Below the pieces are notes generated by a model. The model saw only the letters and a program-made list of their open reading frames with translations. It was not told the DNA's origin and ran no database searches. Both the position numbers and the translations under genes were made by a program. Below are positions 28,283 through 37,538 of a stretch of 64,000 bases of DNA, one piece after another. The first letter of the stretch is position 1. Every line of letters starts with the position of its first letter. This DNA is from Terriglobia bacterium (GTDB lineage: Bacteria > Acidobacteriota > Terriglobia > Bryobacterales > Bryobacteraceae), in contig JAIQFS010000027.1 in the NCBI GenBank assembly GCA_020073145.1, positions 42,767 to 106,766 of the forward strand, in the 5' to 3' direction.

Positions 28283-28434
28283 GTTGATACCTCCAAGTAC
28301 TATTGCACCAGACAAATCCCGGCCGCGCGAATTGAGCCTCCTCAAACCGCACGGTGCCGAAATTGTAAACCGCGTCCCGGCGGACTGTCAAGTTACACAA
28401 ATGATGAGTCGATCTCGCCGCGCGAAAGGTTACT

Positions 28435-29325
28435 TCACTTCGCCTTCTTGGCCTTGCCGCCCTCGGTATCTACATAGTGCTCCAGATCGGCGTTGCCCTC
28501 GATGCACGCGAATTCCATCTGCTCATACGTGGGATCCAGCCTCCGGCCGAAACTGCCGGCGATCTTCCAGGGCCGGGTATACATTGTGGAGTCCTCGACG
28601 GTGGCTTCGACGTTGATGGTGTTGGCATCCACCGGCGTGAAGCGCTCCACCACGTGGATGTGCTCGCTGGTGAAGTTGCCCACCATGTCAAACCAGCCCC
28701 GGCCGTTCTGGTTGGTGGTGTCGATGACCAGCGTATCGCCTTCCCAATGGCCGACCGGGTCGCCTTCAAAGAGCTTGATGTTCGCCGCAATGTGCGGGCG
28801 TCCGTCGGTGGGAATGATGCGATAGGCGTGCCGGGCCTCCCAGGCCATCACCAGGTATCCGGGAGTCTGCAGAATCTGGAAACCGAAGGGGCCGTAGTCT
28901 TCGTGAGGCACGCCGGAAAGAAAACAATGCGCCTCCGGCTCCTCAAACATGTGGTTCTTGGCCAAGTCCTCAGCTTTGGCCGCGGCCCAAGGCTGATACG
29001 GAATTTTGCCGTCGGGAGGATCGACAATCGCGCCCTTGCCCGGGCCCACGCCGGGCCGCGCCACCGGATGATCTTCTACATCAAAAACAGCCTGGCTGAA
29101 ACGGGCGGTCCAATAACCGTACATGTTGGGGTGACCATCGGGCGTGCGCGGCATCGGCCCCGCCTTGACCAGCGGCGCTTGATAATACGGACCGAACTCG
29201 CCCCCGGCCGGCGCTCCACCGCCACCTCCCCGCCGTCCCGGTCCGCGCTGCGCGGCGCCGGGGATGGGAGCCAAGACCAGCACCGCCAGTGCGGCCCCCG
29301 CTAAGATTCCGAGACCCAATTTCAT
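28435..29325 (-). CDS. secreted protein, uncharacterised acidobacterial family, paralogue A
   Basis: 296 residues with a signal peptide (KLGLGILAGAALAVLVLAPI), a short Arg/Gly-rich linker (RGPGRRGGGGGAPAGG, about residues 27-42) and the family core: DHPVARPGVGPGKGAIVDPP, CFLSGVPHEDYGPFGFQILQ, HWEGDTLVIDTTNQNGRGWF, HIHVVERFTPVDANTINVEA and EQMEFACIEGN. It is closest to paralogue B. It starts 2 bases after the stop of the metallo-beta-lactamase-fold gene, so the two are translated together. No catalytic motif is recognised. Confidence 0.7.
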   Translation of the reverse strand: MKLGLGILAGAALAVLVLAPIPGAAQRGPGRRGGGGGAPAGGEFGPYYQAPLVKAGPMPRTPDGHPNMYGYWTARFSQAVFDVEDHPVARPGVGPGKGAIVDPPDGKIPYQPWAAAKAEDLAKNHMFEEPEAHCFLSGVPHEDYGPFGFQILQTPGYLVMAWEARHAYRIIPTDGRPHIAANIKLFEGDPVGHWEGDTLVIDTTNQNGRGWFDMVGNFTSEHIHVVERFTPVDANTINVEATVEDSTMYTRPWKIAGSFGRRLDPTYEQMEFACIEGNADLEHYVDTEGGKAKKAK

Positions 29326-29327
29326 GT

Positions 29328-30827
29328 TTAGTTTTTTCCTGCCGCCGTCTTCAGTTCCGCCAGCGTCACCTTGCGGTTGTCCCCAGGCAGGTGGATCGGA
29401 ATAATCCGGTCCACGTCCAGTTTCAGCCGCTCGATGTTCGCCAGCAAATTGGTGTGATAGGGATTGATGGTCGCAGGCGTGGGAGCGTTGGCCGCCCCCA
29501 CGTTGAACTCATCGGCTTCGATCACGACCTTTTGCTTGGGTAGATACGCGATCAGCATGCCCGCATTGTGAGTGCTGCCTTGCACGTGATAGAGCTCGAT
29601 GGTGTGCGTGCCATCGGTCAACACCTTTTTCTCAGTCATGGTCTCGATCTTGATCTTGGGCTGCGGTTTCATCTGCGAGAGTTTGTCAGGAACTAAGGTG
29701 TGCGGGTCTTTGAAAATCTTCTCGTAATACCCCTTGTTGACCTTGTGAGTGATGATGGTGGCGCCTTCCGCCACAAACGCCCGGAGACCGCCGCTATGGT
29801 CGAAGTGCGCGTGCGTGTTGATCACGTAGCGGATCGGCTTGTTGGGAACCAGCCGCTTGGCTTCGGCAATGATCTGCTCGGCGCGCATGTCGTTCTGCGG
29901 CCCTTCGATCACCACGATGGATTTCTGGAAGTCGGCCACCACCGAACCGTAGCCGCCCGGAGGGCCGTTGATCAGCCAGAACCCGCCGCCGAGATCCTCG
30001 GAAATCGGCCCTTCGGCGCCGCCACGGCCTCGGCCTCGCCCCGGACCCCCGCGCCCGCGCCCGCGCCCGCCGCGGTCCGGAACCGACAGGTCCACCGGAA
30101 CATTGGCCTTCACGTCGGACACCGTCAACTCGAAGAACTTCGGCGGGCCCTGATACTGCACAATGTGGGTGGGAAATTTCACGCCGCCAAAATCTTTCCA
30201 GTCGGTGTAGTGGGCGCTCCACACCATATCGCCCAGCACGTTGTTATCGATGGTGGTTTCCACCTTATCCACGTAGCCCAGGTCGTTGATGTAGCCCGTC
30301 ACCGGGGCTTTGGCATCGCCCAGGAACGAAATCACCGTGTATTTCTTGCCCTTCACGGTTTCCGCTTTGACCGTGGCGTTTTTCTGAAGGGCCGTTTGGA
30401 GGAACCCTTCCGGCAGCAGGATGTACTCCATCTGGGTGGCCCAGGGACTGTTGGCCGCCAGGTTCGTCACCTGGTTCTGAGTCTGGTCGGCGATCGGGCC
30501 GGCCCCGCAGCCGCCGCGCCCCGGCGTCTCCCCTTCCCCGCGAACCCGTTGCAGCCGCCAGCCGTGTTTTTCCAGATCGATGGAGCGAACGTAGTCTTTG
30601 TTCGAGAACTTCCGCCAGTTGGGTGAATTGGGGTCATAGGGCTGCCCCACGCAGCCATCCCAGCCTTGGCCCGAGATGACGAGCGTTTTCAGGTTCTCCG
30701 CCCCCATCGCTTTCATCGACTTGTCGACGGCAGCCTGCAGCTCCGGCGATGCGTCCGCCCACATCAACGGAGTGAGCAGCATTCCGGCCGCAACCAGCGA
30801 TCCGGCAGCCGTCCATCGTTTGACCAT
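29328..30827 (-). CDS. secreted metallo-beta-lactamase-fold hydrolase with Arg/Gly-rich linker
   Basis: 499 residues with a signal peptide (1-24). The first half (about 25-245) is an uncharacterised beta-rich domain. An Arg/Gly linker (GGRGRGRGGPGRGRGRGG, about residues 250-270) leads to a metallo-beta-lactamase domain with the zinc motif THAHFDHSGG (about residue 336), a later His (GSTHNAGM) and an Asp in VVIEADEF. It is probably a zinc hydrolase acting on an extracellular substrate, not necessarily a beta-lactam. It is the first gene of the minus-strand operon with paralogues A, B, C and DUF6152. Confidence 0.83.
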   Translation of the reverse strand: MVKRWTAAGSLVAAGMLLTPLMWADASPELQAAVDKSMKAMGAENLKTLVISGQGWDGCVGQPYDPNSPNWRKFSNKDYVRSIDLEKHGWRLQRVRGEGETPGRGGCGAGPIADQTQNQVTNLAANSPWATQMEYILLPEGFLQTALQKNATVKAETVKGKKYTVISFLGDAKAPVTGYINDLGYVDKVETTIDNNVLGDMVWSAHYTDWKDFGGVKFPTHIVQYQGPPKFFELTVSDVKANVPVDLSVPDRGGRGRGRGGPGRGRGRGGAEGPISEDLGGGFWLINGPPGGYGSVVADFQKSIVVIEGPQNDMRAEQIIAEAKRLVPNKPIRYVINTHAHFDHSGGLRAFVAEGATIITHKVNKGYYEKIFKDPHTLVPDKLSQMKPQPKIKIETMTEKKVLTDGTHTIELYHVQGSTHNAGMLIAYLPKQKVVIEADEFNVGAANAPTPATINPYHTNLLANIERLKLDVDRIIPIHLPGDNRKVTLAELKTAAGKN

Positions 30828-31000
30828 GACCCCTCCGGCCCGGGTTGATCCCGCGTCGGCCGCGGGACAACGGGGAAGGGACAGTATACCGGAAGCCGCG
30901 TCCTTCCGGCTAGCGCGCCGCGTCGGACTGCGCCCGAACTGGGTCCGCGTGCTTCCGGTTCGCCGCCAGGGTCGGCCCCGCCGGCTCGGTCAGCGATCGC

Positions 31001-31813
31001 TCACACCGGAAACGGATTGTCAGTTCCCAACTGGGTCGGCTGCCCCACCGGGAACTTGGCGTTGATGACCGCCTCAAAGTCCTTCCATCCGGTGGTCTTG
31101 CCGGTCAGGTGCTTATAGGTAGCGCCCAGCGTCGCGCCTCCCGCCTTCACGATGGCGGCCCAATCGTACTTGAGCTGGAATCGCAGCCAGTTCAGGAACA
31201 GCACCGAGCATCCAATGGACGGATAGCTGGTGTCGGTCGGGTCGGTGTGGTCCACAAAGTTGGGCCGCGGCTTCGTGTTGAGCCACACGTCGGAGGAGAC
31301 GAAATCCGCCGGTTCTACTCCTTTGTAGATATCGTTGGCGAGGACGCGCGACAGCCCCTCGCCGGTGCTGGCTCCGCAATCCCAACCATGACCGAAATTC
31401 GCCATGAAGACTTCATCCGCCTCGGCCACCAGCAGCGACCGCGTGAAATCCGTGTTGCCGTCGGTCTTCCCACCGACGGAGATGTCGGTGCCCATGCAAC
31501 TCGAGTGCGACGCACCGCTATTGTCGGCCGTGATCTGCACCGTGAAGGGCATGCGCTGCGGCGTGATCCCGCCGAACACCTGCTGCAGCGTCGAGAAATC
31601 GCGCTCGCAGTTCTGAAGGATGGCCTGCGCCAGCGCGACCCCCTGTTGACCTAACGAGGTGAGATACGAAACCTCGAAGTGCGCGGTGCTGCCCGCCTGC
31701 GTCACTTTGCTGTGATGGTGCATTCCGGGCAGTGTGGGATCCTGATGCGTTCGTCGGGCCGTCACGCGATGGTGCAGGCTCCGAATTTCCGGGTTCATTT
31801 GCGGCGTCGCCAT
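31001..31813 (-). CDS. conserved protein of unknown function
   Basis: 270 residues, no signal peptide, His-rich N-terminus (RSLHHRVTARRTHQ, MHHHSKV). The core has GWDCGASTGEGLSRVLANDI and IGCSVLFLNWLRFQLKYDW, an arrangement reminiscent of families related to basic secretory or reprolysin-like peptidases. However, the expected HExxH is replaced by AEADEV, so peptidase activity is not supported. Ends with DNPFPV. It stands alone, about 170 bases from the secreted-protein operon on the same strand. Confidence 0.6.
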   Translation of the reverse strand: MATPQMNPEIRSLHHRVTARRTHQDPTLPGMHHHSKVTQAGSTAHFEVSYLTSLGQQGVALAQAILQNCERDFSTLQQVFGGITPQRMPFTVQITADNSGASHSSCMGTDISVGGKTDGNTDFTRSLLVAEADEVFMANFGHGWDCGASTGEGLSRVLANDIYKGVEPADFVSSDVWLNTKPRPNFVDHTDPTDTSYPSIGCSVLFLNWLRFQLKYDWAAIVKAGGATLGATYKHLTGKTTGWKDFEAVINAKFPVGQPTQLGTDNPFPV

Positions 31814-32104
31814 AGGGAATCTCCTTCGGCTGTGTATGATGAGCTTTCGGAGCGGACTCCGCCGGCTAAGGGGAACTCGCCGCGTTCTGGTCCAAGATCA
31901 CCAGACGCGAGGCGAAGGAACGGCCGGAGACAGGTTCCGTTGCACTCGATCACCCAGAACAGCGTGTCGATCCTAAACGGACCGCCATCATTTTGCAAGA
32001 TCAAATCACACAGCCCGCCGATTGAGGTGCGCCAGCGCACAATCCCTGAGCCAGAAATCAGGGACTTCCCGCAGCCGGCGTCTTGCGGCGGCAGGAACCA
32101 GGCC

Positions 32105-32542
32105 TTACAGAACAGGCGACGCGGCGCGCTCCTTCCGCCGCAAATAGCTGGCGGCGTACGCTTCCGCCTGGCGTCCCACGGTCTCGGTGACGGACGCCTG
32201 GACCAGCCGGCCGGCTGCTGTCGAGTACTCGAGCGGCCCGTGCGCGAACGGGTGATGGTCGCGCTCCAGGACATAATAGAGATGGAGAGACCGCCCGTCA
32301 TCGGAAGAAATGGTGAGGCGGACGGCGTCGGCGCCCGGATCGTCGGCCGGAAACCGCTTGCAGTTCCCGCGCGCATAGCCCAGGTGGCACAACGGGCGGA
32401 TCAGGGCTTCCTCCGGCGGCAGCGCCTGGCCGGGGACGGCGTGGCACATGCCGGTCCACAGATCGCCGAGCGGCAGCATCGCCGATTGCGGATCGCTTCC
32501 GCCCGCGCGCGGCTCCACCGGAAAAAAGTAGGGGCACGACAT
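32105..32542 (-). CDS. Cys-containing protein of unknown function
   Basis: 145 residues, starting MSCPYFFPVEPRAGG. Cysteines at position 3 and in TGMCHAV, RPLCHLGYARGNCKRFP could bind a metal or Fe-S cluster, with spacing not matching a family I know. The C-terminal half (DDGRSLHLYYVLERDHHPFA, then VGRQAEAYAASYLRRKE) looks globular. An alternative ATG 12 bases upstream (32554) is possible. It is divergent from the small TPR gene, with only about 25 bases between starts. Confidence 0.6.
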   Translation of the reverse strand: MSCPYFFPVEPRAGGSDPQSAMLPLGDLWTGMCHAVPGQALPPEEALIRPLCHLGYARGNCKRFPADDPGADAVRLTISSDDGRSLHLYYVLERDHHPFAHGPLEYSTAAGRLVQASVTETVGRQAEAYAASYLRRKERAASPVL

Positions 32543-32551
32543 TTTCGCAGG

Positions 32552-32557
32552 CATAAT
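32552..32557 (+). promoter_or_regulatory. -10-like box, near-leaderless start
   Basis: CATAAT lies 9 bases before the ATG at 32567, and no ribosome-binding site is present. It overlaps the start region of the divergent gene. Confidence 0.35.
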
Positions 32558-32566
32558 AGCACAAGC

Positions 32567-32881
32567 ATGGCGATCAACCGTTTGGAGACCCTCAAGAGCC
32601 TGGTGGCGCAGAATCCGCAGGACAGTTTTCTGCGCTACGGCCTGGCGATGGAATACCGCAACACCGGCGACCTGGAGGCGGCCATCGGCGAGTTTCAGAC
32701 GTTGATCGCAGCCAACCCGGACTACGTGGCCGCCTATTTTCACGGCGGCCAGACCCTGGAGCGCGCCGAGCGCCTCGACGAAGCGCGCACGCTGTACCAG
32801 AGCGGCATTGAAGCCAGCCAGCGCACCGGAGACGGTCACGCCCGCAGCGAACTGGAAGCCGCCCTGAGCATGTTGGGGTAA
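32567..32881 (+). CDS. small TPR protein
   Basis: 104 residues (AINRLETLKSLVAQNPQDSF), predicted cytoplasmic, with two to three TPR units: RYGLAMEYRNTGDLEAAIGE, YVAAYFHGGQTLERAERLDE and a C-terminal capping helix. Small TPR proteins of this length act as adaptor modules; the partner is not evident. The ATG at 32567 is the first start after a CATAAT box. Confidence 0.75.
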   Translation: MAINRLETLKSLVAQNPQDSFLRYGLAMEYRNTGDLEAAIGEFQTLIAANPDYVAAYFHGGQTLERAERLDEARTLYQSGIEASQRTGDGHARSELEAALSMLG

Positions 32882-32920
32882 ACCCGCAGGCGCCGGGAAT
32901 AAGGCTCGGAAGGCCGGATG

Positions 32921-33367
32921 TCAGACCCCGATATCTTCGTTCCAGAGTTCGGGGCGGTCGCGGATGAAATCCGTCATGAGCTGGATGCATTCGGCATCTT
33001 GCCGAACCTCGACCTGAACGCCGTTGGCGCGCAGGTAGTCTTCGGCGCCGAGGAAAGTTCGGTTCTCGCCGACCACCACGCGCGGGATCTTGTAAAGCAC
33101 AATCGCGCCGCTGCACATCGGACACGGCGACAGCGTGGAATAGATGGTGCAGCGTTGATACACCTGCGCCGGAAGACGCCCGGCGTTGCGCAGGCAGTTC
33201 ATTTCGCCATGGTCGATGGCGCTGCCGGTTTGCACGCGGCAGTTGTGGCCGCGGCCGATGATCTTGCCTTCATGAACCAGTACCGAACCAATCGGTATGC
33301 CGCCCTCCGACAGGCTCTTCCGGGCCTGGTCAAGGGCGGCCTGTAGATGGGGATCAGCGGCGCTCAT
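32921..33367 (-). CDS. cytosine deaminase, FCY1-type (CMP/dCMP deaminase fold)
   Basis: 148 residues with the zinc deaminase motifs DHGEMNC (H-x-E, proton shuttle Glu) and LSPCPMC (PCxxC). Unlike the TIM-barrel CodA enzymes of most bacteria it resembles the yeast FCY1 type throughout, including the VVVGENRTFLGAEDYLRANG segment and the WNEDIG C-terminus. It would convert cytosine to uracil (pyrimidine salvage) in the cytoplasm; related nucleobase or nucleoside deaminase activity is possible. Its ATG overlaps the stop of the FadJ-like gene (ATGA). Confidence 0.85.
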   Translation of the reverse strand: MSAADPHLQAALDQARKSLSEGGIPIGSVLVHEGKIIGRGHNCRVQTGSAIDHGEMNCLRNAGRLPAQVYQRCTIYSTLSPCPMCSGAIVLYKIPRVVVGENRTFLGAEDYLRANGVQVEVRQDAECIQLMTDFIRDRPELWNEDIGV

Positions 33368-35505
33368 GCAGCGGAGACGCTTTGCTCCCGCGCGGCATCG
33401 TACTCAGCGAACGTCCGGCCTTCCGCAGCCAGACGCAGCAATAGCGGCGCGGGCTCCCACAGGACGCCGTGCTGGCGGTGAAACTCCTCAATGCGGCGCG
33501 CTACTTTCTGTAAGCCCACCGTATCGGCGTACCACATGGGTCCGCCGCGATACGACGGAAAGCCATAGCCGGCCAGGTAGATGGTGTCGATGTCGGCGGC
33601 GCGCAGTGCATAGCCTTCTTCCAGAATGCGCGCGCCTTCGTTGATCATCACGTAGAGGCAGCGCTCCAGGATCTCCTCGGTCGCAATCTCCCGCCGCGGA
33701 ATCCCGGCCGCCCGCGCGGTCTGCTCGATGAGCGCCAGCACCTCGGGATCGGGAGACGGCCGCCGGTTCTCATCGTAGCGGTACCAGCCCGCGCCGGTCT
33801 TCTGGCCCAGACGTCCCATCTCGTACAGCTTGTCGTGGACCAGCGGCCGGCGCGCGCCTGGCTTCTCCAGGTGCTTGGCTTCCTGGCGGGCCCGCCACAA
33901 CACATCAATGCCGCCCATGTCGTCCACCGCAAAAATGCCCATGGCCATGCCCCAGGCGAACAGAGCCTGGTCCACCTGCTGCGGGGTCGCGCCTTCCTCC
34001 ACCAGGAACTGCGCTTCGCGAATATACGGAAACATCATCCGGTTGCCGACGAAGCCGTTGCAGTTGCCCACCAGCACGCCCACTTTCTTGAGCTTCTTGG
34101 CAAGCGCCAGCGCGGTGGCGATCACCGGCTTGCCGGTCGCCTTGCCGCGCACGATTTCCACCAGCCGCATCACGTGCGCCGGGCTGAAGAAGTGCAGGCC
34201 GATCACGCTTGCGGGGCGCGCGGTGGCGTTCGCAATCTGATCGATGTCCAGCGTGGACGTATTGGAAGCCAGCACCGCATCGGGCCGGGCGATCTTGTCG
34301 ATCTCGCTGAAGATCTGCTTCTTGAGAGCCAGGTTTTCGAAGACGGCTTCGAGGACCAGATCCGCGGAGTCGAAGCCCTCGTACCCGAGCTGCGGCTGGA
34401 TCAGCGCCATGCGCTGGTCCATCACGGCTTGGGAGAAGCGGCCTTTCTTGACGGAGGACTCGTAGTTCTTGCGGATGACGGCCATGCCGCGGTCCAGCGC
34501 CACAGCGTCCGAGTCTTTGAGCCGCACGGAAATCCCTACATTGGCCATCGCCATGGCGATGCCGCCGCCCATGGTGCCCGCGCCGATTATGGCGGCGCTG
34601 CCCACGGCCATGGCGGGCGTGTCTTTCGGCACATCCGGGATTTTCGCCGCCGCGCGCTCCGAGAAGAATGCGTGAATCAGCGCGCGGCACTGATCCGAGG
34701 CCAGGCACGCGGTGATCATCTCGCGCTCTTTCCGGCAGCCTTCGTCAAAAGGCAAGGTTGCTGCGGCTTCCAACGCTTCGATCGCCACCAGCGGCGCGGT
34801 CATGTTGCGCCGCGTCTTGCGCGCCTGCTCGCGTCCGGCGGCGAACAACGGCGCATTCTCTTGCGGCGAGCCGAGCTTCTCCCGCCGGTCGCGTGTCTTG
34901 CGGTGCGGGCCCCCGCGTTCCGCCATCTCCCGGGCGAACGTCACCGCTCCCGCCCGGAGATCGCCCTCGATGATGCGGTCGATCAAGCCCATCGACAAAC
35001 CCTGCGAGGCCGAAACCGGTTTACCCGAAACGCACAGGTCGATGGCCGCGGCCACGCCCACCAGGCGCGGCAGCCGCTGCGTGCCTTCGGCTCCCGGGAT
35101 GATCCCGAGATTCACTTCGGGCTGGCCGGCCTGCGCATCGGGACTCGCCACGCGGTAGTGCCCGGCCATCGCGACCTCCAGACCGCCGCCCAGCGCCGTG
35201 CCATGGATCGCCATCACTACCGGCTTGGCCGAGTCTTCAATCTGCGCCAGCAGGGCATGCAGCTTGGGCGCGGCGCCCTGGCCCTGCGCGGCGTGTTCGA
35301 GTTCCTTGATGTCCGCCCCCGCGATGAACGTCCGGCCGCCGCCGATCAACACGACCGCGCGGATCGCCGGGTCGCGCCCGGCCTGATCCAGGGCCGCGGA
35401 AATTCCTTCGGGCACACCCGGACTCAGGGCGTTGACCGGGGGGTTTTCAATCGTCAGGATCGCCACATCCGCGTCCCGCGTCAAGCTGACCAGTTGATTT
35501 GCCAT
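33364..35505 (-). CDS. bifunctional enoyl-CoA hydratase / 3-hydroxyacyl-CoA dehydrogenase (FadJ/FadB-like)
   Basis: 713 residues; the ATG at 35505 places the hydratase domain at the start (ANQLVSLTRDADVAILTIEN). The crotonase domain has the oxyanion segment AGADIKEL and the catalytic-loop region IPGAEGTQRLPRLVG. The NAD-binding 3-hydroxyacyl-CoA dehydrogenase domain begins with SAAIIGAGTMGGGIAMAMAN (about residue 300), with LHFFSPAHVMRLVEIV and NGFVGNRM typical of the family. It would catalyse two steps of fatty-acid beta-oxidation. The linear order hydratase-isomerase-dehydrogenase resembles peroxisomal-type multifunctional enzymes. The deaminase gene overlaps its end; the divergent gene at 35602 is about 95 bases away. 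Confidence 0.9.
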   Translation of the reverse strand: MANQLVSLTRDADVAILTIENPPVNALSPGVPEGISAALDQAGRDPAIRAVVLIGGGRTFIAGADIKELEHAAQGQGAAPKLHALLAQIEDSAKPVVMAIHGTALGGGLEVAMAGHYRVASPDAQAGQPEVNLGIIPGAEGTQRLPRLVGVAAAIDLCVSGKPVSASQGLSMGLIDRIIEGDLRAGAVTFAREMAERGGPHRKTRDRREKLGSPQENAPLFAAGREQARKTRRNMTAPLVAIEALEAAATLPFDEGCRKEREMITACLASDQCRALIHAFFSERAAAKIPDVPKDTPAMAVGSAAIIGAGTMGGGIAMAMANVGISVRLKDSDAVALDRGMAVIRKNYESSVKKGRFSQAVMDQRMALIQPQLGYEGFDSADLVLEAVFENLALKKQIFSEIDKIARPDAVLASNTSTLDIDQIANATARPASVIGLHFFSPAHVMRLVEIVRGKATGKPVIATALALAKKLKKVGVLVGNCNGFVGNRMMFPYIREAQFLVEEGATPQQVDQALFAWGMAMGIFAVDDMGGIDVLWRARQEAKHLEKPGARRPLVHDKLYEMGRLGQKTGAGWYRYDENRRPSPDPEVLALIEQTARAAGIPRREIATEEILERCLYVMINEGARILEEGYALRAADIDTIYLAGYGFPSYRGGPMWYADTVGLQKVARRIEEFHRQHGVLWEPAPLLLRLAAEGRTFAEYDAAREQSVSAA

Positions 35506-35601
35506 GGTTGGAGACTGTTCATTCCATGGTAGCCGGAAAGGCCACGCGGCGGGGCTTGCGGCGCGCGCGAATGCCGTCTGCCACAATAACGGTGTCCCCC
35601 G

Positions 35602-36762
35602 ATGACCGAACGGCTTTACTATCGCGATTCGTACCTGCGGGAATTTGCAGCCGAGGTCCTGGAAACCAGCGGCGATGGCGCCGTTGCCTACCTCGATCGC
35701 ACGGCCTTCTATCCCACGTCCGGCGGACAGCCCTTCGATACCGGCATCATCGCCGGGGTGCAGGTCCTGGAGGTGGCCGAAGAGGACCAACGCATCGCGC
35801 ACCGGCTGGCCGCGCCGCTCGCGCCCGGCGCCGTGAGCTGCCGCATCGATTGGCCGCGCCGTTTCGACCACATGCAGCAGCACTCTGGACAACACTTGCT
35901 CTCGGCGGTATTCGAGGAGAGGTTCGGGCTGCGCACGGTCAGCTTTCACCTGGGCACGGAGAGTTCGACCCTCGATCTGGAGGGCGGAGCGGCCGTGGAG
36001 CGCGTCATCCGGGACGCCGAGTAGATCGCCAATGCCATTGTGTGCGAGAACCGGCCCGTGACCGTCGAATACCAGGACGCGAACGACGCTTCCGGACTGC
36101 GCAAGGACTCGGAACGGCAAGGGATGCTGCGCATCGTATGCATTGAAGGGCTCGACCGCAGCGCTTGTGGGGGGACGCACGTTCGTAGCACGGGGGAGAT
36201 TGGCGCGATCCTGATCCGCAAGCTGGAGAAGATCCGCCAAAGCACGCGCGTGGAATTTCTGTGCGGGGGGCGAGCGGTGCGCCGGGCCCGCGCCGATTAC
36301 GACTCGCTTTCCAAAACGGCCCAACTGTTTTCGGCGCCGCTCGACGAGATCCCGTCGCTGGTGGCAACCCAATTGGAAGCCGCGCGGGCAACGGAGAAGG
36401 CCCGCCGCAAAGCCGAACTGGAATTGGCCGTCTTTCGAGGTAGGGAACTCTACGAAGCGACGGCGCCGGGAGCGGACGGACTGCGCCGCCATCGGACTCG
36501 CCTGCGCCAAGCTTCGGCGGAGGACCTGCGCGCGCTGGCGCAGAGCTTCACCGCCCAGCCTCAAGCGGTTTTCGCGGCCGCCTTAGAGGATCCTGCCTCG
36601 ATTTTGTACGCGGTATCGGCGGATACGGGAATCGATGCGGGCAAGGCGTTGAAAAGCGCGCTGGCCGAAGCCGGAGGGCGCGGCGGCGGCACGGCGCGCC
36701 TGGCCCAGGGCAGCGTGCCGGATCCCGCACTGCTGGATCGTCTGATTTCTAGGCTGCCGTAA
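35602..36762 (+). pseudogene. alanyl-tRNA editing protein (AlaX-type with DHHA1-like tail) interrupted by one in-frame TAG
   Basis: One uninterrupted reading frame encodes about 386 residues except for a single TAG at 36022-36024 (codon 141; context GACGCCGAG TAG ATCGCC). Upstream: YYRDSYLREFAAEVLET and the zinc motif HMQQHSGQH (His90, His94). Downstream, in the same frame: RSACGGTHVRSTGEIG (Cys189, His193), completing the HxxxH...CxxxH zinc site, then a coiled, DHHA1-like tail ending LISRLP. Intact enzymes hydrolyse Ser- or Gly-tRNA(Ala) to correct mischarging. All key residues survive, so this is a very recent pseudogene, an amber codon read through by suppression, or a sequencing error (CAG to TAG). 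A GTG at 36040 could start the C-terminal piece separately. Confidence 0.8.
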
Positions 36763-36767
36763 TTCCC

Positions 36768-37334
36768 CTAGCGCCCAATCAGCACGTCCACCCCGGACGG
36801 TTGAACATCCAGTTTCTCGATCCGGTCGCCCAGTTCGAACGGCCGATCGACCGCGGCGTTCGGGTAGAGCGGCAGTAAGAAATGCTGGATGAGGAAGTGC
36901 AGGGTTTCGCCCTCGATCTTCACTCCCGAGATCTCCACGCTCAGCAGGTTCACAGTGGCGCTTCCCGACGCCGAACGGATGGTCGCGGTCACGCTGACCG
37001 GATGCTCGCCTTCCAGTAGCTGCGACATCAACCAGCCCGGCGGATGTCCTTGCGACCGGCCGATTTCGGCGAAATTGACGAGCGCCGTCCCTTCCGCCAC
37101 TCCCGGCCGGATCAGGCGCAGCCGCGGCTGCCGCACGCCGCCCGTCACCGCGGGCAGTTGATGCTCCACATAGGCGTTCAGTTCGCGCGGAGACAGATGA
37201 ACCCTCGAACCGGTCTGCAACTGACCGCTTTCAATAGACCGGAACTTGCGCTCCACCGAAAGATAGTCACTCGAAACCGCTCCCAGCGTGGCTACACAGG
37301 CGGCCAGCGCAGTCCCCAACCGAGCTCGCTTCAT
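36768..37334 (-). CDS. secreted/anchored protein of unknown function
   Basis: 188 residues with a hydrophobic start (RLGTALAACVATLGAVSSDY) that may be a cleaved signal or anchor. The rest is beta-rich (VHLSPRELNAYVEHQLP, ATVNLLSVEISGVKIEG), somewhat like lipid-binding LmeA/DUF2993-type domains, but I cannot assign a family. Convergent with the tRNA-editing gene, 5 bases apart. Confidence 0.6.
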   Translation of the reverse strand: MKRARLGTALAACVATLGAVSSDYLSVERKFRSIESGQLQTGSRVHLSPRELNAYVEHQLPAVTGGVRQPRLRLIRPGVAEGTALVNFAEIGRSQGHPPGWLMSQLLEGEHPVSVTATIRSASGSATVNLLSVEISGVKIEGETLHFLIQHFLLPLYPNAAVDRPFELGDRIEKLDVQPSGVDVLIGR

Positions 37335-37538
37335 CCACAGGAAAAGACGCGGAACGGGGACCGAAAGTTGCCTTCCCGTGGGGCAAAGTACCCAATTGAG
37401 CGATCGTCCCCAGACCTCCCGGAACTCGACGCCCCTTCACTCATCGCAGCCGCATCTTTAGATTCAATAGCTTAGGATCTAATTGGGCATTGGGGAGGTA
37501 TGGACTCTCTGTTGCATTGTGGTATTTCGGGTGTGAAT

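Noticed and set aside
31814..32104. Nearly 300 bases between two unknown genes
   Set aside because: Frames on both strands give unconvincing peptides; no motif, repeat or promoter was evident.
33835..35532. 565-residue plus-strand frame across the FadJ-like gene
   Set aside because: Shadow of the real gene; no motif.
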